Below are positions 15,950-23,855 of a DNA stretch of 29,797 nt, one piece after another. The first letter of the stretch is position 1; each line of letters opens with the position of its first letter. The translations under genes were made by a program, and so were the position numbers. The stretch is from positions 1-29,797 of the forward strand of contig JARLGP010000036.1 in the NCBI GenBank assembly GCA_031292735.1. The letters run 5' to 3'. The stretch comes from Holophaga sp. Lineage in GTDB: Bacteria > Acidobacteriota > Holophagae > Holophagales > Holophagaceae. The notes beneath the pieces were generated by a model. The model searched no databases. It worked only from the letters and a program-made list of their open reading frames with translations, and had not been told where the DNA came from.

Positions 15950-17497
15950 TCAGGCGGGTTCGGGTCCGGCCGGCCCGAGCATTCTGGGCAGGGTGATGTG
16001 GAAGGCGGCCCCCCCGTGCTCCGGAGCCTCGGCCCAGACCCGGCCGCCGTGCCGGCGGATGCTGCGCTTGACGTTGGCCAGGCCGACCCCCGAGCCCTGG
16101 AACTGCTGCTCCGAATGCAGCCGCTGGAAGGGCGTGAACAGGCGGTGGGCCTGGCGCGGGTCGAACCCGACGCCGTTGTCCAGGAAAGACAGGATGTACT
16201 CGCCGGAATCGACCTCCAGGCCCACCTGGATTTTCGCCTCCGGCTGGTTCCGGGTGAACTTGAGGGCGTTGCCCAGCAGGTTGCTGAACACCTCCCGCAG
16301 CAGGGTCCGGTCGCCCTGGACGGTCGGCAGCTCCGCGATCTCCCAATGGATCACCCGGCCCTGGGCCTCCGGCGTCAGGGCGGCGAGGACCTCCTCCAGC
16401 AGCGCGCCCAGGTCCACCGGCTCCCGATGCATCTCCTTGGCGCCGGCGCGGGAAAGGGCCAGCAGATGGTCCAGCAGCTCGGCCATGTTGGCGGCGGAGT
16501 TCTGGATGGTGGACTGGTAGCGCCGGCCCTGCTCGCTGAGGGTGGCCTGTTCCTTGCGCTCCAGGAGGTCGGCGAAGCCGGCGACGTGCCGGATGGGGGC
16601 GCGCAGGTCGTGGGCGATGGCCGAGCCGAAGGCGTCCAGTTCCCGGACCGACTCTTCCAGGAGGGTGGCGCGCGCCGCGAGCTGCGCATTGAGCAGCGCG
16701 TTGGCCCGCTCGCGCACCACCCGCTGGGTGATCTCGATGCTCACCACGGCGATGGTCTCGAAGGCGGGGCTGAACACGAACACTTCCCAGGCGAGGTCGG
16801 TCAACGGGCTGGACCACTCGAAATGGGCGGGCTGGCCGGTGGTGGCCACCTTCAGTTCATGGACCATCCAGACGGGATCCACCTTGGGCCAGAGGACGGA
16901 ATGGAGCTGGCCGACCACGTCCTCCTTCTTGAAACCGAAGTAATTGAGAAAGAACCGATTGCCATCCAGCAGCCGCAGGTCGCTGGGTTCGCCGTCCGGG
17001 CCGCGCACCAGTCGGCTCAGGTGAACGCCGGCATTCATGTTGGCAATCAACATCTGGTAGCCCACTTCCTTGGCAGGCTTGTCCTTGCGGCGGCTGAGCT
17101 GGGCCAGCTGGCTGACGGCCAGCGGCCGGCGCAGGCGCGGGCGGGTCTGCCAGGTGCGCAGGAGGAGCCCATCCTGGTCCGGCTCCACCGTGAGCGTCAG
17201 CCGGCCTTGGGAGACCCCGGCAATGGACGCGCTGAAGTGCCGGGGCACCCGGTTGGACATGGTCATTTCGATCAGGTAGAAGCCCAGGGAGCCTGCGAAC
17301 CCGGGCAGCGCGTCCTGCAGCGTCCGGCCCAGGACCGCTGCCCGGTCCATGCCCAGGTGCCGGGCGGCGGCCGCATTGATGAACCGGATGATCCAGTCCG
17401 GGCCGAGCAGGAGACAGCCCTCGGGCAGGCGATCCAGGATGCCCTGGGCCAGATCGGTGGAATAGGGACTCGGGGCCGAGAAATTTTCGCTCTCCAT
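15950..17497 (-). CDS. PAS-domain sensor histidine kinase (cytosolic)
   Basis: A 515-residue sensor kinase without membrane spans. Two PAS-like regions (about 15-120, containing LPEGCLLLGPDWIIRFINAA, and about 145-260, ending VFSPAFETIAVVSIEITQRV) precede a short coiled coil. The dimerisation domain then has phosphoacceptor His296 in AIAHDLRAPIRH. The ATP-binding domain shows the N box (SNLLGNALKFT), the G1 box (DNGVGFD) and the G2 box (GSGVGLANVKRSIRRHGG), so the kinase should be active. HDLRAPIRH is the form seen in phytochrome-like and related kinases. There is no receiver domain and no response-regulator gene nearby, so its partner is elsewhere. It is clearly paralogous to the kinase at 22638-23819. 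The start ATG 17497 has a G-rich but poor ribosome site. Confidence 0.93.
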   Translation of the reverse strand: MESENFSAPSPYSTDLAQGILDRLPEGCLLLGPDWIIRFINAAAARHLGMDRAAVLGRTLQDALPGFAGSLGFYLIEMTMSNRVPRHFSASIAGVSQGRLTLTVEPDQDGLLLRTWQTRPRLRRPLAVSQLAQLSRRKDKPAKEVGYQMLIANMNAGVHLSRLVRGPDGEPSDLRLLDGNRFFLNYFGFKKEDVVGQLHSVLWPKVDPVWMVHELKVATTGQPAHFEWSSPLTDLAWEVFVFSPAFETIAVVSIEITQRVVRERANALLNAQLAARATLLEESVRELDAFGSAIAHDLRAPIRHVAGFADLLERKEQATLSEQGRRYQSTIQNSAANMAELLDHLLALSRAGAKEMHREPVDLGALLEEVLAALTPEAQGRVIHWEIAELPTVQGDRTLLREVFSNLLGNALKFTRNQPEAKIQVGLEVDSGEYILSFLDNGVGFDPRQAHRLFTPFQRLHSEQQFQGSGVGLANVKRSIRRHGGRVWAEAPEHGGAAFHITLPRMLGPAGPEPA

Positions 17498-17623
17498 CCT
17501 TGCCGGACCCCCGGGGTAGGTTTGCTGCTATTGAAATCTCATCAAAAGGGCGAGGTTGTCAAGTGGACAGACGGCCCCGCGGTGGATTATGCGAGCAAAA
17601 TTGCCAGGATGGCATGATCTTGT

Positions 17624-19144
17624 TCATTCCGGGCCGTTTGAAATCCCTATCCCCTCGGCCCTCAGCCTTTCCAAACGTTCGATCGCCTGGTCCCGGCCCT
17701 CCTCGAAGCCGCTGGGATTCTCCAGGGCTTCCCTGCCCACCGCCAGGATGACGAAGCCACCTTCATGCAAGGCATAGAAAGGGCGCCAGGTGGATTGGCC
17801 GCCACAGGGGCGCAATTCATAGATTCCCGGCGCCACCGACTTGCTGCCCCGCAAGCGTCCCGTTTCGCGAAGCTTCCTGACGGATTCCAGCACCGAATCG
17901 CTGGCCGGCCCTTGGGGGACCCGGGCAAGGTCCTTGGTCTCCGCGTCTTCATGCCAGCGAACGCTGCGCAGGGCGGGGGCATCCGAGGAACTTGAACTTG
18001 AACTCGAGCTCGAGGAAGCGGAACCGCTTTTTCTCAAGGGCCGTCCGGCCCTGCGTTTGGCCTCAAAGCGAAGGTGGTCCTGCCGTTCTTCCTCCCTGAA
18101 CTCCTTTTCGGCCAGCTCTTCCTCCAGGGACGGGGTGCGAAGCGTGCCCTCCACCTCGGCTCTCTGCCGGGCAATCGCCTTGGTTTCCGCCTGGTGCACC
18201 TTGCTTTCTTCGCGCCTGAGGCTGGCTCTTTCGGCAAGCCGCTTCGCCACCGCCTCGGAGAGCACTTTCTCCTTGGCCTTCCGTTCGGCCACCTGGCGTT
18301 TCCGATCGATCGCTTCCTGCAGGGCCTCGGGGTACTTGGCCATCAAGGTCGCGAAGCGCTTCTTCAGACTGGCGGTCATGTAGGCCGTCGCATAGGGGCC
18401 TTCAACCAGGCCCAACTTCAACCCTTCCAAATGGCTTCTTAACAACTTCATCCGAGGTGCAAGGGCCTGGACCTCCGTTCGATTGCGGCTCATCTGGAAG
18501 GAACGATCCATCAGATCGTTGGCCTCTCCCAGCTGTTCCAGGTTGGTTGCGAATTCCAGAAAAATCTGTTCGAGCATGGGGCATTCCACCGATGCAAAGC
18601 ATTCCTGGTCCTCACCCGGCCGTTTTTGGCTCTCCAAATCATTCAGGCGTCGCTGGTATTCCTGCGTGAGCCTGAAGGTGCCAAGCGCAACATCCATCCT
18701 GATTTTTTGAAATACTTGAAAACGGGATTGGTCCACGACCAGCTTGTCGTCGGCCATGAAGGTTCGGCTCCGCGCTTCGGGAACGTTCACCGTAACCGTC
18801 GCGACGACCTCGTCCTGCGGACTGGAGAGCACATGTCGAACCAGGATCTGGTAGGTGCCATTTGGCATCTCCTTGGTCAGGTTGAAGACCAGTTTTCCCT
18901 CTTCCGAAGCGTCGAGAATGTCAATGGGCATGTGGGGATTCTCGTTGAGCCGAAGGGACCAATAGAGCTTCATCCAGTCCCCCAGGACGGCGTCCTCCAG
19001 GTGCACGGGGAAGGAACGCTGCTGGACATGGACCAGTTCCCCGGTGGGTGGATCCATGAGCTTCACCTTCACGGCGTGGAGGGCCTGGCCGCCCAGGAGC
19101 GCCGCCAGGAACATCCATTTCCAACATTTCCAACCTGCCAGCAT
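17624..19144 (-). CDS. Exported coiled-coil protein with poly-serine linker and C-terminal RelE/HigB-like domain
   Basis: A 506-residue protein with a signal peptide (CWKWMFLAALLGGQALHA), a beta-rich domain (about 25-125), a helical region and a long charged coiled coil (about 265-365, AIDRKRQVAERKAKEKVLSE). A linker with eleven consecutive serines joins a C-terminal domain (395-506). That domain reads SVRKLRETGRLRGSKSVAPG, IYELRP, WRPFYA, FVILAVGREALENP and DQAIERLERL. This is the order of the RelE/HigB (Gp49) toxin fold: helix pair, L-x-x-GlyELR, yRvfY, a strand ending in KK-x-x-x-x-P, and a closing helix. The usual lysines after the last strand are replaced (REALENP), so ribosome-dependent cleavage is uncertain. 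No antitoxin is adjacent. ATG 19144 has AAGGGAA five bases upstream. RelE-like domains are normally cytosolic, which makes the signal peptide notable. Confidence 0.84.
   Translation of the reverse strand: MLAGWKCWKWMFLAALLGGQALHAVKVKLMDPPTGELVHVQQRSFPVHLEDAVLGDWMKLYWSLRLNENPHMPIDILDASEEGKLVFNLTKEMPNGTYQILVRHVLSSPQDEVVATVTVNVPEARSRTFMADDKLVVDQSRFQVFQKIRMDVALGTFRLTQEYQRRLNDLESQKRPGEDQECFASVECPMLEQIFLEFATNLEQLGEANDLMDRSFQMSRNRTEVQALAPRMKLLRSHLEGLKLGLVEGPYATAYMTASLKKRFATLMAKYPEALQEAIDRKRQVAERKAKEKVLSEAVAKRLAERASLRREESKVHQAETKAIARQRAEVEGTLRTPSLEEELAEKEFREEERQDHLRFEAKRRAGRPLRKSGSASSSSSSSSSSSDAPALRSVRWHEDAETKDLARVPQGPASDSVLESVRKLRETGRLRGSKSVAPGIYELRPCGGQSTWRPFYALHEGGFVILAVGREALENPSGFEEGRDQAIERLERLRAEGIGISNGPE
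17988..18014. repeat. Hexanucleotide serine-coding repeat
   Basis: Three GAACTT-type units and two related GAGCTC units in tandem encode the eleven-serine linker on the minus strand. The unit length is a multiple of three, so slippage would change linker length without shifting the frame. Confidence 0.75.
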
Positions 19145-19231
19145 CACGGTTCCCTTGAAAGAAGATTCATTAAGCCGTTGCGATGGAAAAACCATTCCCG
19201 TTTCGCGCGGCCCCGGCATAAGGGACCGCAG

Positions 19232-19262
19232 AAAAATAATCTGAAAAGCACAGATTATTTTT
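19232..19262. terminator. AT-rich perfect inverted repeat between two exported-protein genes
   Basis: AAAAATAATCT (19232-19242) and AGATTATTTTT (19252-19262) are exact reverse complements around a nine-base loop. On the minus strand the right arm ends in TTTTT, which could act as a weak intrinsic terminator behind the stronger hairpin at 19337-19361. It lies 88 bases before the start of the RelE-like protein gene, so it may equally be an operator or promoter element for it. Confidence 0.45.
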
Positions 19263-19336
19263 GCCCATTCCCTAAAGCCTCCGTACCGGGCTTGGCACAA
19301 AGACCTAAAAATTGGATGTTTCTTTCATTGGAAAGG

Positions 19337-19361
19337 TTCCCGGAGGGCCTCCGGGAACCAG
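19337..19361 (-). terminator. Strong GC-rich hairpin after the 332-residue protein gene
   Basis: GGTTCCCGGAGG (19337-19348) and CCTCCGGGAACC (19350-19361) are perfectly complementary about a single central base; the realistic hairpin has nine or ten pairs. On the minus strand it lies about 50 bases past the stop of the 19414-20412 gene and is followed by TTTCC. It is a reasonable intrinsic terminator with an imperfect T-tract. Confidence 0.6.
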
Positions 19362-19413
19362 GGACCGGGCAAGGGCCGAGCCGACCCATGGGCCGCTCTC
19401 AAGGGGCTTGGGC

Positions 19414-20412
19414 TCACCGCTTCCGGTCTGGACGCGGAAGGAATCCCGATGGGCTCTTGGTTTCCCTTGGGACGTAAAGACATGGGTAGGCCGTTTTGAC
19501 CAAAAACGTAGAGCCATCCCCGAGGTCATGCCACCTCGTGACGATTCGCACGTAATCGGTATGAATATCCGCCTGGCCGGGAAGCCTCGCATGGACGGTT
19601 CCAGCGCCTTCAAGATAATAGGTGGAAATCTGAGAATCTCCGTCCAAATACTGGCTCCCGCCCCCCCCGCCCTCGCTGGATGATGGAAACACTGCTACGG
19701 GGGGCTGGGCTAACAGGCCTTGTAATAATCCTTGAATCCCTTCACGGCCCACGACGATGCTGGAGAAGCGGCTTGGATCGTCCGCTTCAAGATGCTCTGA
19801 ATAATGGCGTTTCTGGATATGATCCAGGTCTTCCGGGAGGATGTAATAAGCCCCGAGAAGGGGGATGATATCGTTCCTGGTGAATGACTTACCGCCGGAT
19901 GTTGCGGTAACCAGACCTCTTCCATCCTCCTTGTCCTCCCACCAGGTGCCCGGCCCTCCCCCAGAAGGAACGGACGATTTGGTTTCCGCCGGCTTCTTGG
20001 CCCTTGCCTGGTCCATGAAGAATCGGGAAGGGTTGCCTCCGGCTTGAGCCCTTTTGGGCGCCAGCGCCTTTTGTCTTTCCTTCTCCGTGCGGCGGGCTTT
20101 TGCCCGTTCTTCCTTGGTGGTCGTTTCGGGGGCTTTCTGCTTGGTCCTTTCCTTCAGCAGATGTCTGGTATGGCCAGGGCGCCAGCCCGGCGAAGGCGCA
20201 TGGGCCGGGGGCGCGGTGCCCGGGTCGGGCTGCTTGATCTCCTCCTTGCTTTCAAAGTCTTCCGGTTCGCCGGGCAGGAAGGTCGAGGTGGCCCAAAGCA
20301 TCGGATGGACCGGAGCCATGCTCCAGGAAGCGGCTCCCGCATGGGCCCAGCTGGCGGCCAGCCATAGCCCAAGGCCCACCCCCAGGTGCCCCATCCTGCT
20401 TTTCCCGCGCAT
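19414..20412 (-). CDS. Exported basic protein with C-terminal HI-x-KRH/TAYP domain (toxin-like candidate)
   Basis: A 332-residue protein with a signal peptide (MGHLGVGLGLWLAASWAHAG). A Pro-rich segment and a strongly basic, Lys/Arg/Ala-rich region (TKEERAKARRTEKERQKALA) precede the C-terminal domain (about 174-332). That domain contains DHIQKRHY (His198, His203), DPSRF (212), GIQGLL (225), a glycine-rich loop, and VKTAYPCLYV (305). The 626-residue protein at 10228-12108 has the same motifs in the same order, so the two C-terminal domains are homologous although the N-terminal parts differ. Swapping of different N-termini onto one C-terminal module is typical of polymorphic toxins. An RNase role is only a hypothesis and no immunity gene is recognised nearby. 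ATG 20412 has GGGGGAA five bases upstream; upstream in-frame codons are not part of the signal peptide. Confidence 0.83.
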   Translation of the reverse strand: MRGKSRMGHLGVGLGLWLAASWAHAGAASWSMAPVHPMLWATSTFLPGEPEDFESKEEIKQPDPGTAPPAHAPSPGWRPGHTRHLLKERTKQKAPETTTKEERAKARRTEKERQKALAPKRAQAGGNPSRFFMDQARAKKPAETKSSVPSGGGPGTWWEDKEDGRGLVTATSGGKSFTRNDIIPLLGAYYILPEDLDHIQKRHYSEHLEADDPSRFSSIVVGREGIQGLLQGLLAQPPVAVFPSSSEGGGGGSQYLDGDSQISTYYLEGAGTVHARLPGQADIHTDYVRIVTRWHDLGDGSTFLVKTAYPCLYVPRETKSPSGFLPRPDRKR

Positions 20413-20480
20413 GGTATTCCCCCCGCAAAAGGGCAAGCCCGTGGACCTTCGGCGCTGATCCGAAAGACAGCCTTCAGGCA

Positions 20481-20507
20481 AATATATTTCATTTGTATGA
20501 ATAACAA
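20481..20507 (-). promoter_or_regulatory. Candidate promoter of the 332-residue exported protein gene
   Basis: On the minus strand TTGTTA (20507-20502) and TATATT (20486-20481; five of six consensus bases) are 15 bases apart in the only AT-rich stretch between this gene and the upstream GTPase gene. The spacing is shorter than ideal. The leader would be about 60 bases. Confidence 0.35.
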
Positions 20508-20542
20508 GTAAAGTAATTCCAGGGCGTGGCCTTCGGGGATCG

Positions 20543-22459
20543 CTACAGCGCCTTTCGGGCGCTCATGATGTACTTCGCCTGGTCCCGGGGATCGATGCCC
20601 CGGCGCGGGCTTGGGGCCCCCAGTTCCAGGGGGCATTCCTGGTAGCCGGCGAAGCGGGTGGCGAGCACGCCCCGGCCGCCGCTGAGCGAGCCCAGGCGGG
20701 TGGGGTAGTCCAGGGAGGTGGCCACGGGCAGCCGCGCCGTGACCCGGAAGTGCTCGCCGCTGATCTCCGGCGATTCGAAGGTGCCGCGCATCTGCAGGAT
20801 GTCCCCGATGACCCGGTTGCCCAGGGCCGCGGGCACGGTGATCGCGCAGTCCAGCATGGGCTCCAGCAGCGTGGTGCTGGTGGCGTCCAGGCCGTTCATG
20901 ATGGCCATGGGGGTGGCGACCGCGAAATCGAGGGGATGGGTGTGGACCAGGTGGTGCTGGCCCGCCACGAGGGTGATCTTCAGGTCGGTGACCTCCCAGC
21001 CGTGGAGTCCCTGCTTCAGGGCTTCGGGCAGGGTCTTCTCCACCTGGTTCTGGTAGCGGTAGTGCAGATCGTCGTCCCGCACGACGGAGGCATAGCGCAC
21101 CCCCGATCCGCGCTCCCCGGGTTCGATGGCGAAGCGCAGCACCGCCCAGCAGGGTTTGGGCATGGTGTACTCGATGTGGCCCTCCCCAGACCGGGCCGGG
21201 GTTTCCCGGTAGATGACCGAGGGGGGCCCGAAGCTGGCCTCGAGGCCGAAGCGGCTGCGCAGCAGGCTGGCGAGCACCTCCATCTGGATGACGCCCATGA
21301 TCCGCAGGTGCAGTTCCCGCTCCTCGCGCAGCCACTGCAGTTCCAGCATGGGGTCCTCGTCGGCCAGTTCCTTCAGGGCTGCCACCAGGCGCGGGAAATC
21401 CGCCTCCTGGGCGGCGAAGGCCTGCACCGTCAGGAGCGGCACCCCCAGCCGGAAGGTTCCGGGCACCGCCGCCGGATCGCCCAGGATGTCGCCCACGCGG
21501 GCCTGGAGCCCACACACCGAGGCGATGTCCCCGGCCGCCAGTTCCCCCGTGTCCTCGTGGCGGTGGGCGAAGATCCTGCGGATCTGGGTGACCTTCTCCT
21601 GGGTGCCCTGGGTGGCGTTGGGGACGCTGTCCCGGTTTCGGAGCGAACCGTTGAACAGCCGCACGAAGGCGATCCGTCCCATGGTCTTGTCGTGCTCCAG
21701 CTTGAACACGACGCCCGAGACCGGCCCGTCCGGATCGCCCGCGGGGGCCGGCAGGCAGTCCACCACGGCGTCCAGGAGCCGTTCCACCCCCAGCCCCTTG
21801 ATGGCCGAACCGGTGAATACCGGGAAGAGGGTTCCGGCCCGCACCAGGGCGGCCATGCGTTCCCGCAGCAGGGCCGGGGGCACGGGCCTTCCTTCGGCCC
21901 AGTACTCCAGCAGGAGTTCGTCGTGCTCCGCCAGCCGTTCCAGGAGGTGCGCCTGGAGGGCCGGATCGTCCGCTTCCGGAAGCGCCAGGGCCATGGGTGT
22001 GAACTGGCGCTGGAGCTCCTCCAGGACCCGGCCGGGATCCGCGCCCATGCGGTCGGTCTTGTTCACGAAGAGCAGGGTCGGGATGGCCATGGCGCGCAGC
22101 GCCTTCCACAACCCTGTGGTCTGGGCCTGGATGCCCTCCACCGCCGAGAGCACCAGGACCGCGCCGTCCAGCACCCGCAGGCTGCGTTCCACCTCGGCGC
22201 TGAAGTCCACGTGCCCGGGCGTGTCGATCAGGTTGATGGCCACCCCGCGCCACGGCAGCGTGGTGGCCGCGGAACGCACCGAGATGCCCCGCTCACGCTC
22301 CACGTCCATCCAGTCCGTGTGGGTGGTGCCCCTGTCCACCGAACCCAGGGTGCGGATGCTGCCGCTGAGAAACAGCATCCGCTCGGTGAGGGTGGTCTTG
22401 CCGGCGTCCACGTGGGCGACGATGCCAAGGTTGCGGACCGGTCTGGGTGAAGTGGGCAT
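20543..22459 (-). CDS. Tet(M)/OtrA-type ribosomal protection GTPase (EF-G-like)
   Basis: A 638-residue translational GTPase. The length (about 640, against about 700 for EF-G) and the N-terminal pattern NLGIVAHVDAGKTTLTERML with GSVDRGTTHTDWMDVERERG are those of tetracycline ribosomal protection proteins. The G motifs are intact: AHVDAGKT, the switch region RGISVRSA, DTPGH and NKTD. EF-G-like domains II-V follow; domain IV in this family reaches the decoding centre and ejects tetracycline. Whether it protects from tetracycline or serves another ribosome-rescue role cannot be read from the sequence, since chromosomal relatives of unknown role are common. ATG 22459 has no clear ribosome site. 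Codon use matches the neighbours and no mobile element flanks it, which suggests a resident gene rather than a recent acquisition. Confidence 0.9.
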   Translation of the reverse strand: MPTSPRPVRNLGIVAHVDAGKTTLTERMLFLSGSIRTLGSVDRGTTHTDWMDVERERGISVRSAATTLPWRGVAINLIDTPGHVDFSAEVERSLRVLDGAVLVLSAVEGIQAQTTGLWKALRAMAIPTLLFVNKTDRMGADPGRVLEELQRQFTPMALALPEADDPALQAHLLERLAEHDELLLEYWAEGRPVPPALLRERMAALVRAGTLFPVFTGSAIKGLGVERLLDAVVDCLPAPAGDPDGPVSGVVFKLEHDKTMGRIAFVRLFNGSLRNRDSVPNATQGTQEKVTQIRRIFAHRHEDTGELAAGDIASVCGLQARVGDILGDPAAVPGTFRLGVPLLTVQAFAAQEADFPRLVAALKELADEDPMLELQWLREERELHLRIMGVIQMEVLASLLRSRFGLEASFGPPSVIYRETPARSGEGHIEYTMPKPCWAVLRFAIEPGERGSGVRYASVVRDDDLHYRYQNQVEKTLPEALKQGLHGWEVTDLKITLVAGQHHLVHTHPLDFAVATPMAIMNGLDATSTTLLEPMLDCAITVPAALGNRVIGDILQMRGTFESPEISGEHFRVTARLPVATSLDYPTRLGSLSGGRGVLATRFAGYQECPLELGAPSPRRGIDPRDQAKYIMSARKAL

Positions 22460-22625
22460 GGAACGATTACACCAGCCTTGGCCCCCGCCCAGGCCGAAAA
22501 CCCGCCGCGATGGGAACCGATTCCATGGTCACGCTCGATCCATTCGTTCCTTTTCACGGGGCTTTGCGATATGAATTGACCGGTATTTGGGACATGATCT
22601 GGGACCACCTGCTACTTCGGCTGGC

Positions 22626-22640
22626 AAGGAGGCAACAGTG
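22626..22640 (+). promoter_or_regulatory. Ribosome site that fixes the GTG start of the second kinase gene
   Basis: AAGGAGG (22626-22632) followed by CAACA and GTG (22638-22640) is a near-perfect ribosome site at ideal spacing. The frame stays open upstream to a TTG at 22587, but that codon has no ribosome site. Confidence 0.85.
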
Positions 22641-23819
22641 CAGCGGCTTTCGCGCAGGTACTACCAGCAAGTCCGGCGGCAGGGGCGGTCCCATCGGGAG
22701 CTGACCGCCCGGGACGTGACCTACCAGCTGCTGCTGGCCAGCCTGAACGTCGCCTGGCACTGGAGCGAGATCATCTTCGATGCGCACGGGGTGCCCTGCG
22801 ACATGCGCATGGTGGATTGCAACGTGCCGTGCGAGGTGGTCTTCGGCAAGCGCCGGGAGGAGCTGGTGGGGTGGGCCCACCACGACATCTGGCCCTCGGC
22901 GGAGCCGTTCTGGTTCGATATCGCGCTGGAGGTGGCCCAGACCGGCAAACCGGTGCACTTCGAGCGGGCTTCGGTGGTGACCCACGCCTACTGGGATTGC
23001 TACGTCTTCAGCCCGGCCTACATGACCATCGCCATGTTCTACCAGGACATCAGCGAGCGGATGCGCAGCCAGCAGGCCATCCAGCAGTTGAACCGGGATC
23101 TGGCCGCCCGGGCCACCGAGCTGGAAGCGGTGGTCGAGGAGCTGGAAGCCTTCACCCGCACCGTGTCCCACGACCTGCGCGCGCCCATCCGCTACATCGG
23201 CGGGTTCACCGACCTGCTGGAGCGGGAGCTGGACGTGAACGTCAGCGACAAGGGGCGGCATTTCCTGGACATCATCCGGAAATCCACTGGGAACATGGGC
23301 CTGCTCATGGACCAGCTGCTGGAGCTGTCCCGGTCCACCCGGGCGCCCATGATGAAGGAGGCGGTGCGACTGGACGACCTGGTGACCAAGGCCTGGGAGG
23401 GCCTCGCCCTGGACCGGGAGGGCCGGAACATCCAGTGGGAGATGGCCCCGCTGCCGACGGTCCGCGGCGACCCGGTCCTGCTGCAGAACGTGCTGACCAA
23501 CCTGCTGTCCAACGCCATCAAGTACACCCAGACCAAGGCGGAGGCGCGGGTCCAGGTGGGATGCCTGGAGGCGGAGGGGGAGATCACCCTGTTCATCCGG
23601 GACAACGGGATCGGCTTCGACCAGGGGCTCGCCCACCGGCTGTTCAAGGTGTTCGAGCGGCTGAACACCGACCCGCGCATCCTGGGCAGCGGCATCGGCC
23701 TGGCCACGGTGCAGCGGATCATCCAGCGGCACGGCGGCCGGGTCTGGGCCGAAGGCCAGCTGGGCCTGGGCTCCACCTTCTACCTGACGCTGCCGACGGA
23801 CCAGCCCGGTTCGGCGTGA
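22638..23819 (+). CDS. PAS-domain sensor histidine kinase (cytosolic), paralogue of the 15950-17497 kinase
   Basis: A 393-residue kinase starting at GTG 22638, fixed by a near-perfect ribosome site. There is one PAS-like domain (about 25-140, ending YVFSPAYMTIAMFYQDISER), a short coiled coil, and phosphoacceptor His178 in TVSHDLRAPIRYIGGF. The N box (TNLLSNAIKYT), the G1 box (DNGIGFD) and the G2 box (GSGIGLATVQRIIQRHGG) are all present. The PAS end, the linker LAARATELE and the catalytic domain closely follow the kinase at 15950-17497 (VFSPAFETIA, LAARATLLE), but the first PAS domain of that protein is absent. There are no membrane spans and no adjacent response regulator. It is divergent from the ribosomal protection GTPase gene. 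Confidence 0.93.
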   Translation: MQRLSRRYYQQVRRQGRSHRELTARDVTYQLLLASLNVAWHWSEIIFDAHGVPCDMRMVDCNVPCEVVFGKRREELVGWAHHDIWPSAEPFWFDIALEVAQTGKPVHFERASVVTHAYWDCYVFSPAYMTIAMFYQDISERMRSQQAIQQLNRDLAARATELEAVVEELEAFTRTVSHDLRAPIRYIGGFTDLLERELDVNVSDKGRHFLDIIRKSTGNMGLLMDQLLELSRSTRAPMMKEAVRLDDLVTKAWEGLALDREGRNIQWEMAPLPTVRGDPVLLQNVLTNLLSNAIKYTQTKAEARVQVGCLEAEGEITLFIRDNGIGFDQGLAHRLFKVFERLNTDPRILGSGIGLATVQRIIQRHGGRVWAEGQLGLGSTFYLTLPTDQPGSA

Positions 23820-23855
23820 ACGTCCCGCCCTTGCCTGGAATCCCGGCCCGGCGCC

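Noticed and set aside
15998..17617. Plus-strand open frame of 539 codons
   Set aside because: It is antisense to the histidine kinase gene, which has all conserved kinase boxes.
20154..22253. Minus-strand open frame of 699 codons overlapping the GTPase gene
   Set aside because: It is an alternate frame of the ribosomal protection GTPase gene, with Gly/Arg/Pro-rich low-complexity translation and no motifs.
20543..22459. Calling the GTPase a canonical elongation factor G
   Set aside because: Its length of 638 residues and the GSVDRGTTHTDWM pattern fit ribosomal protection proteins, not EF-G.
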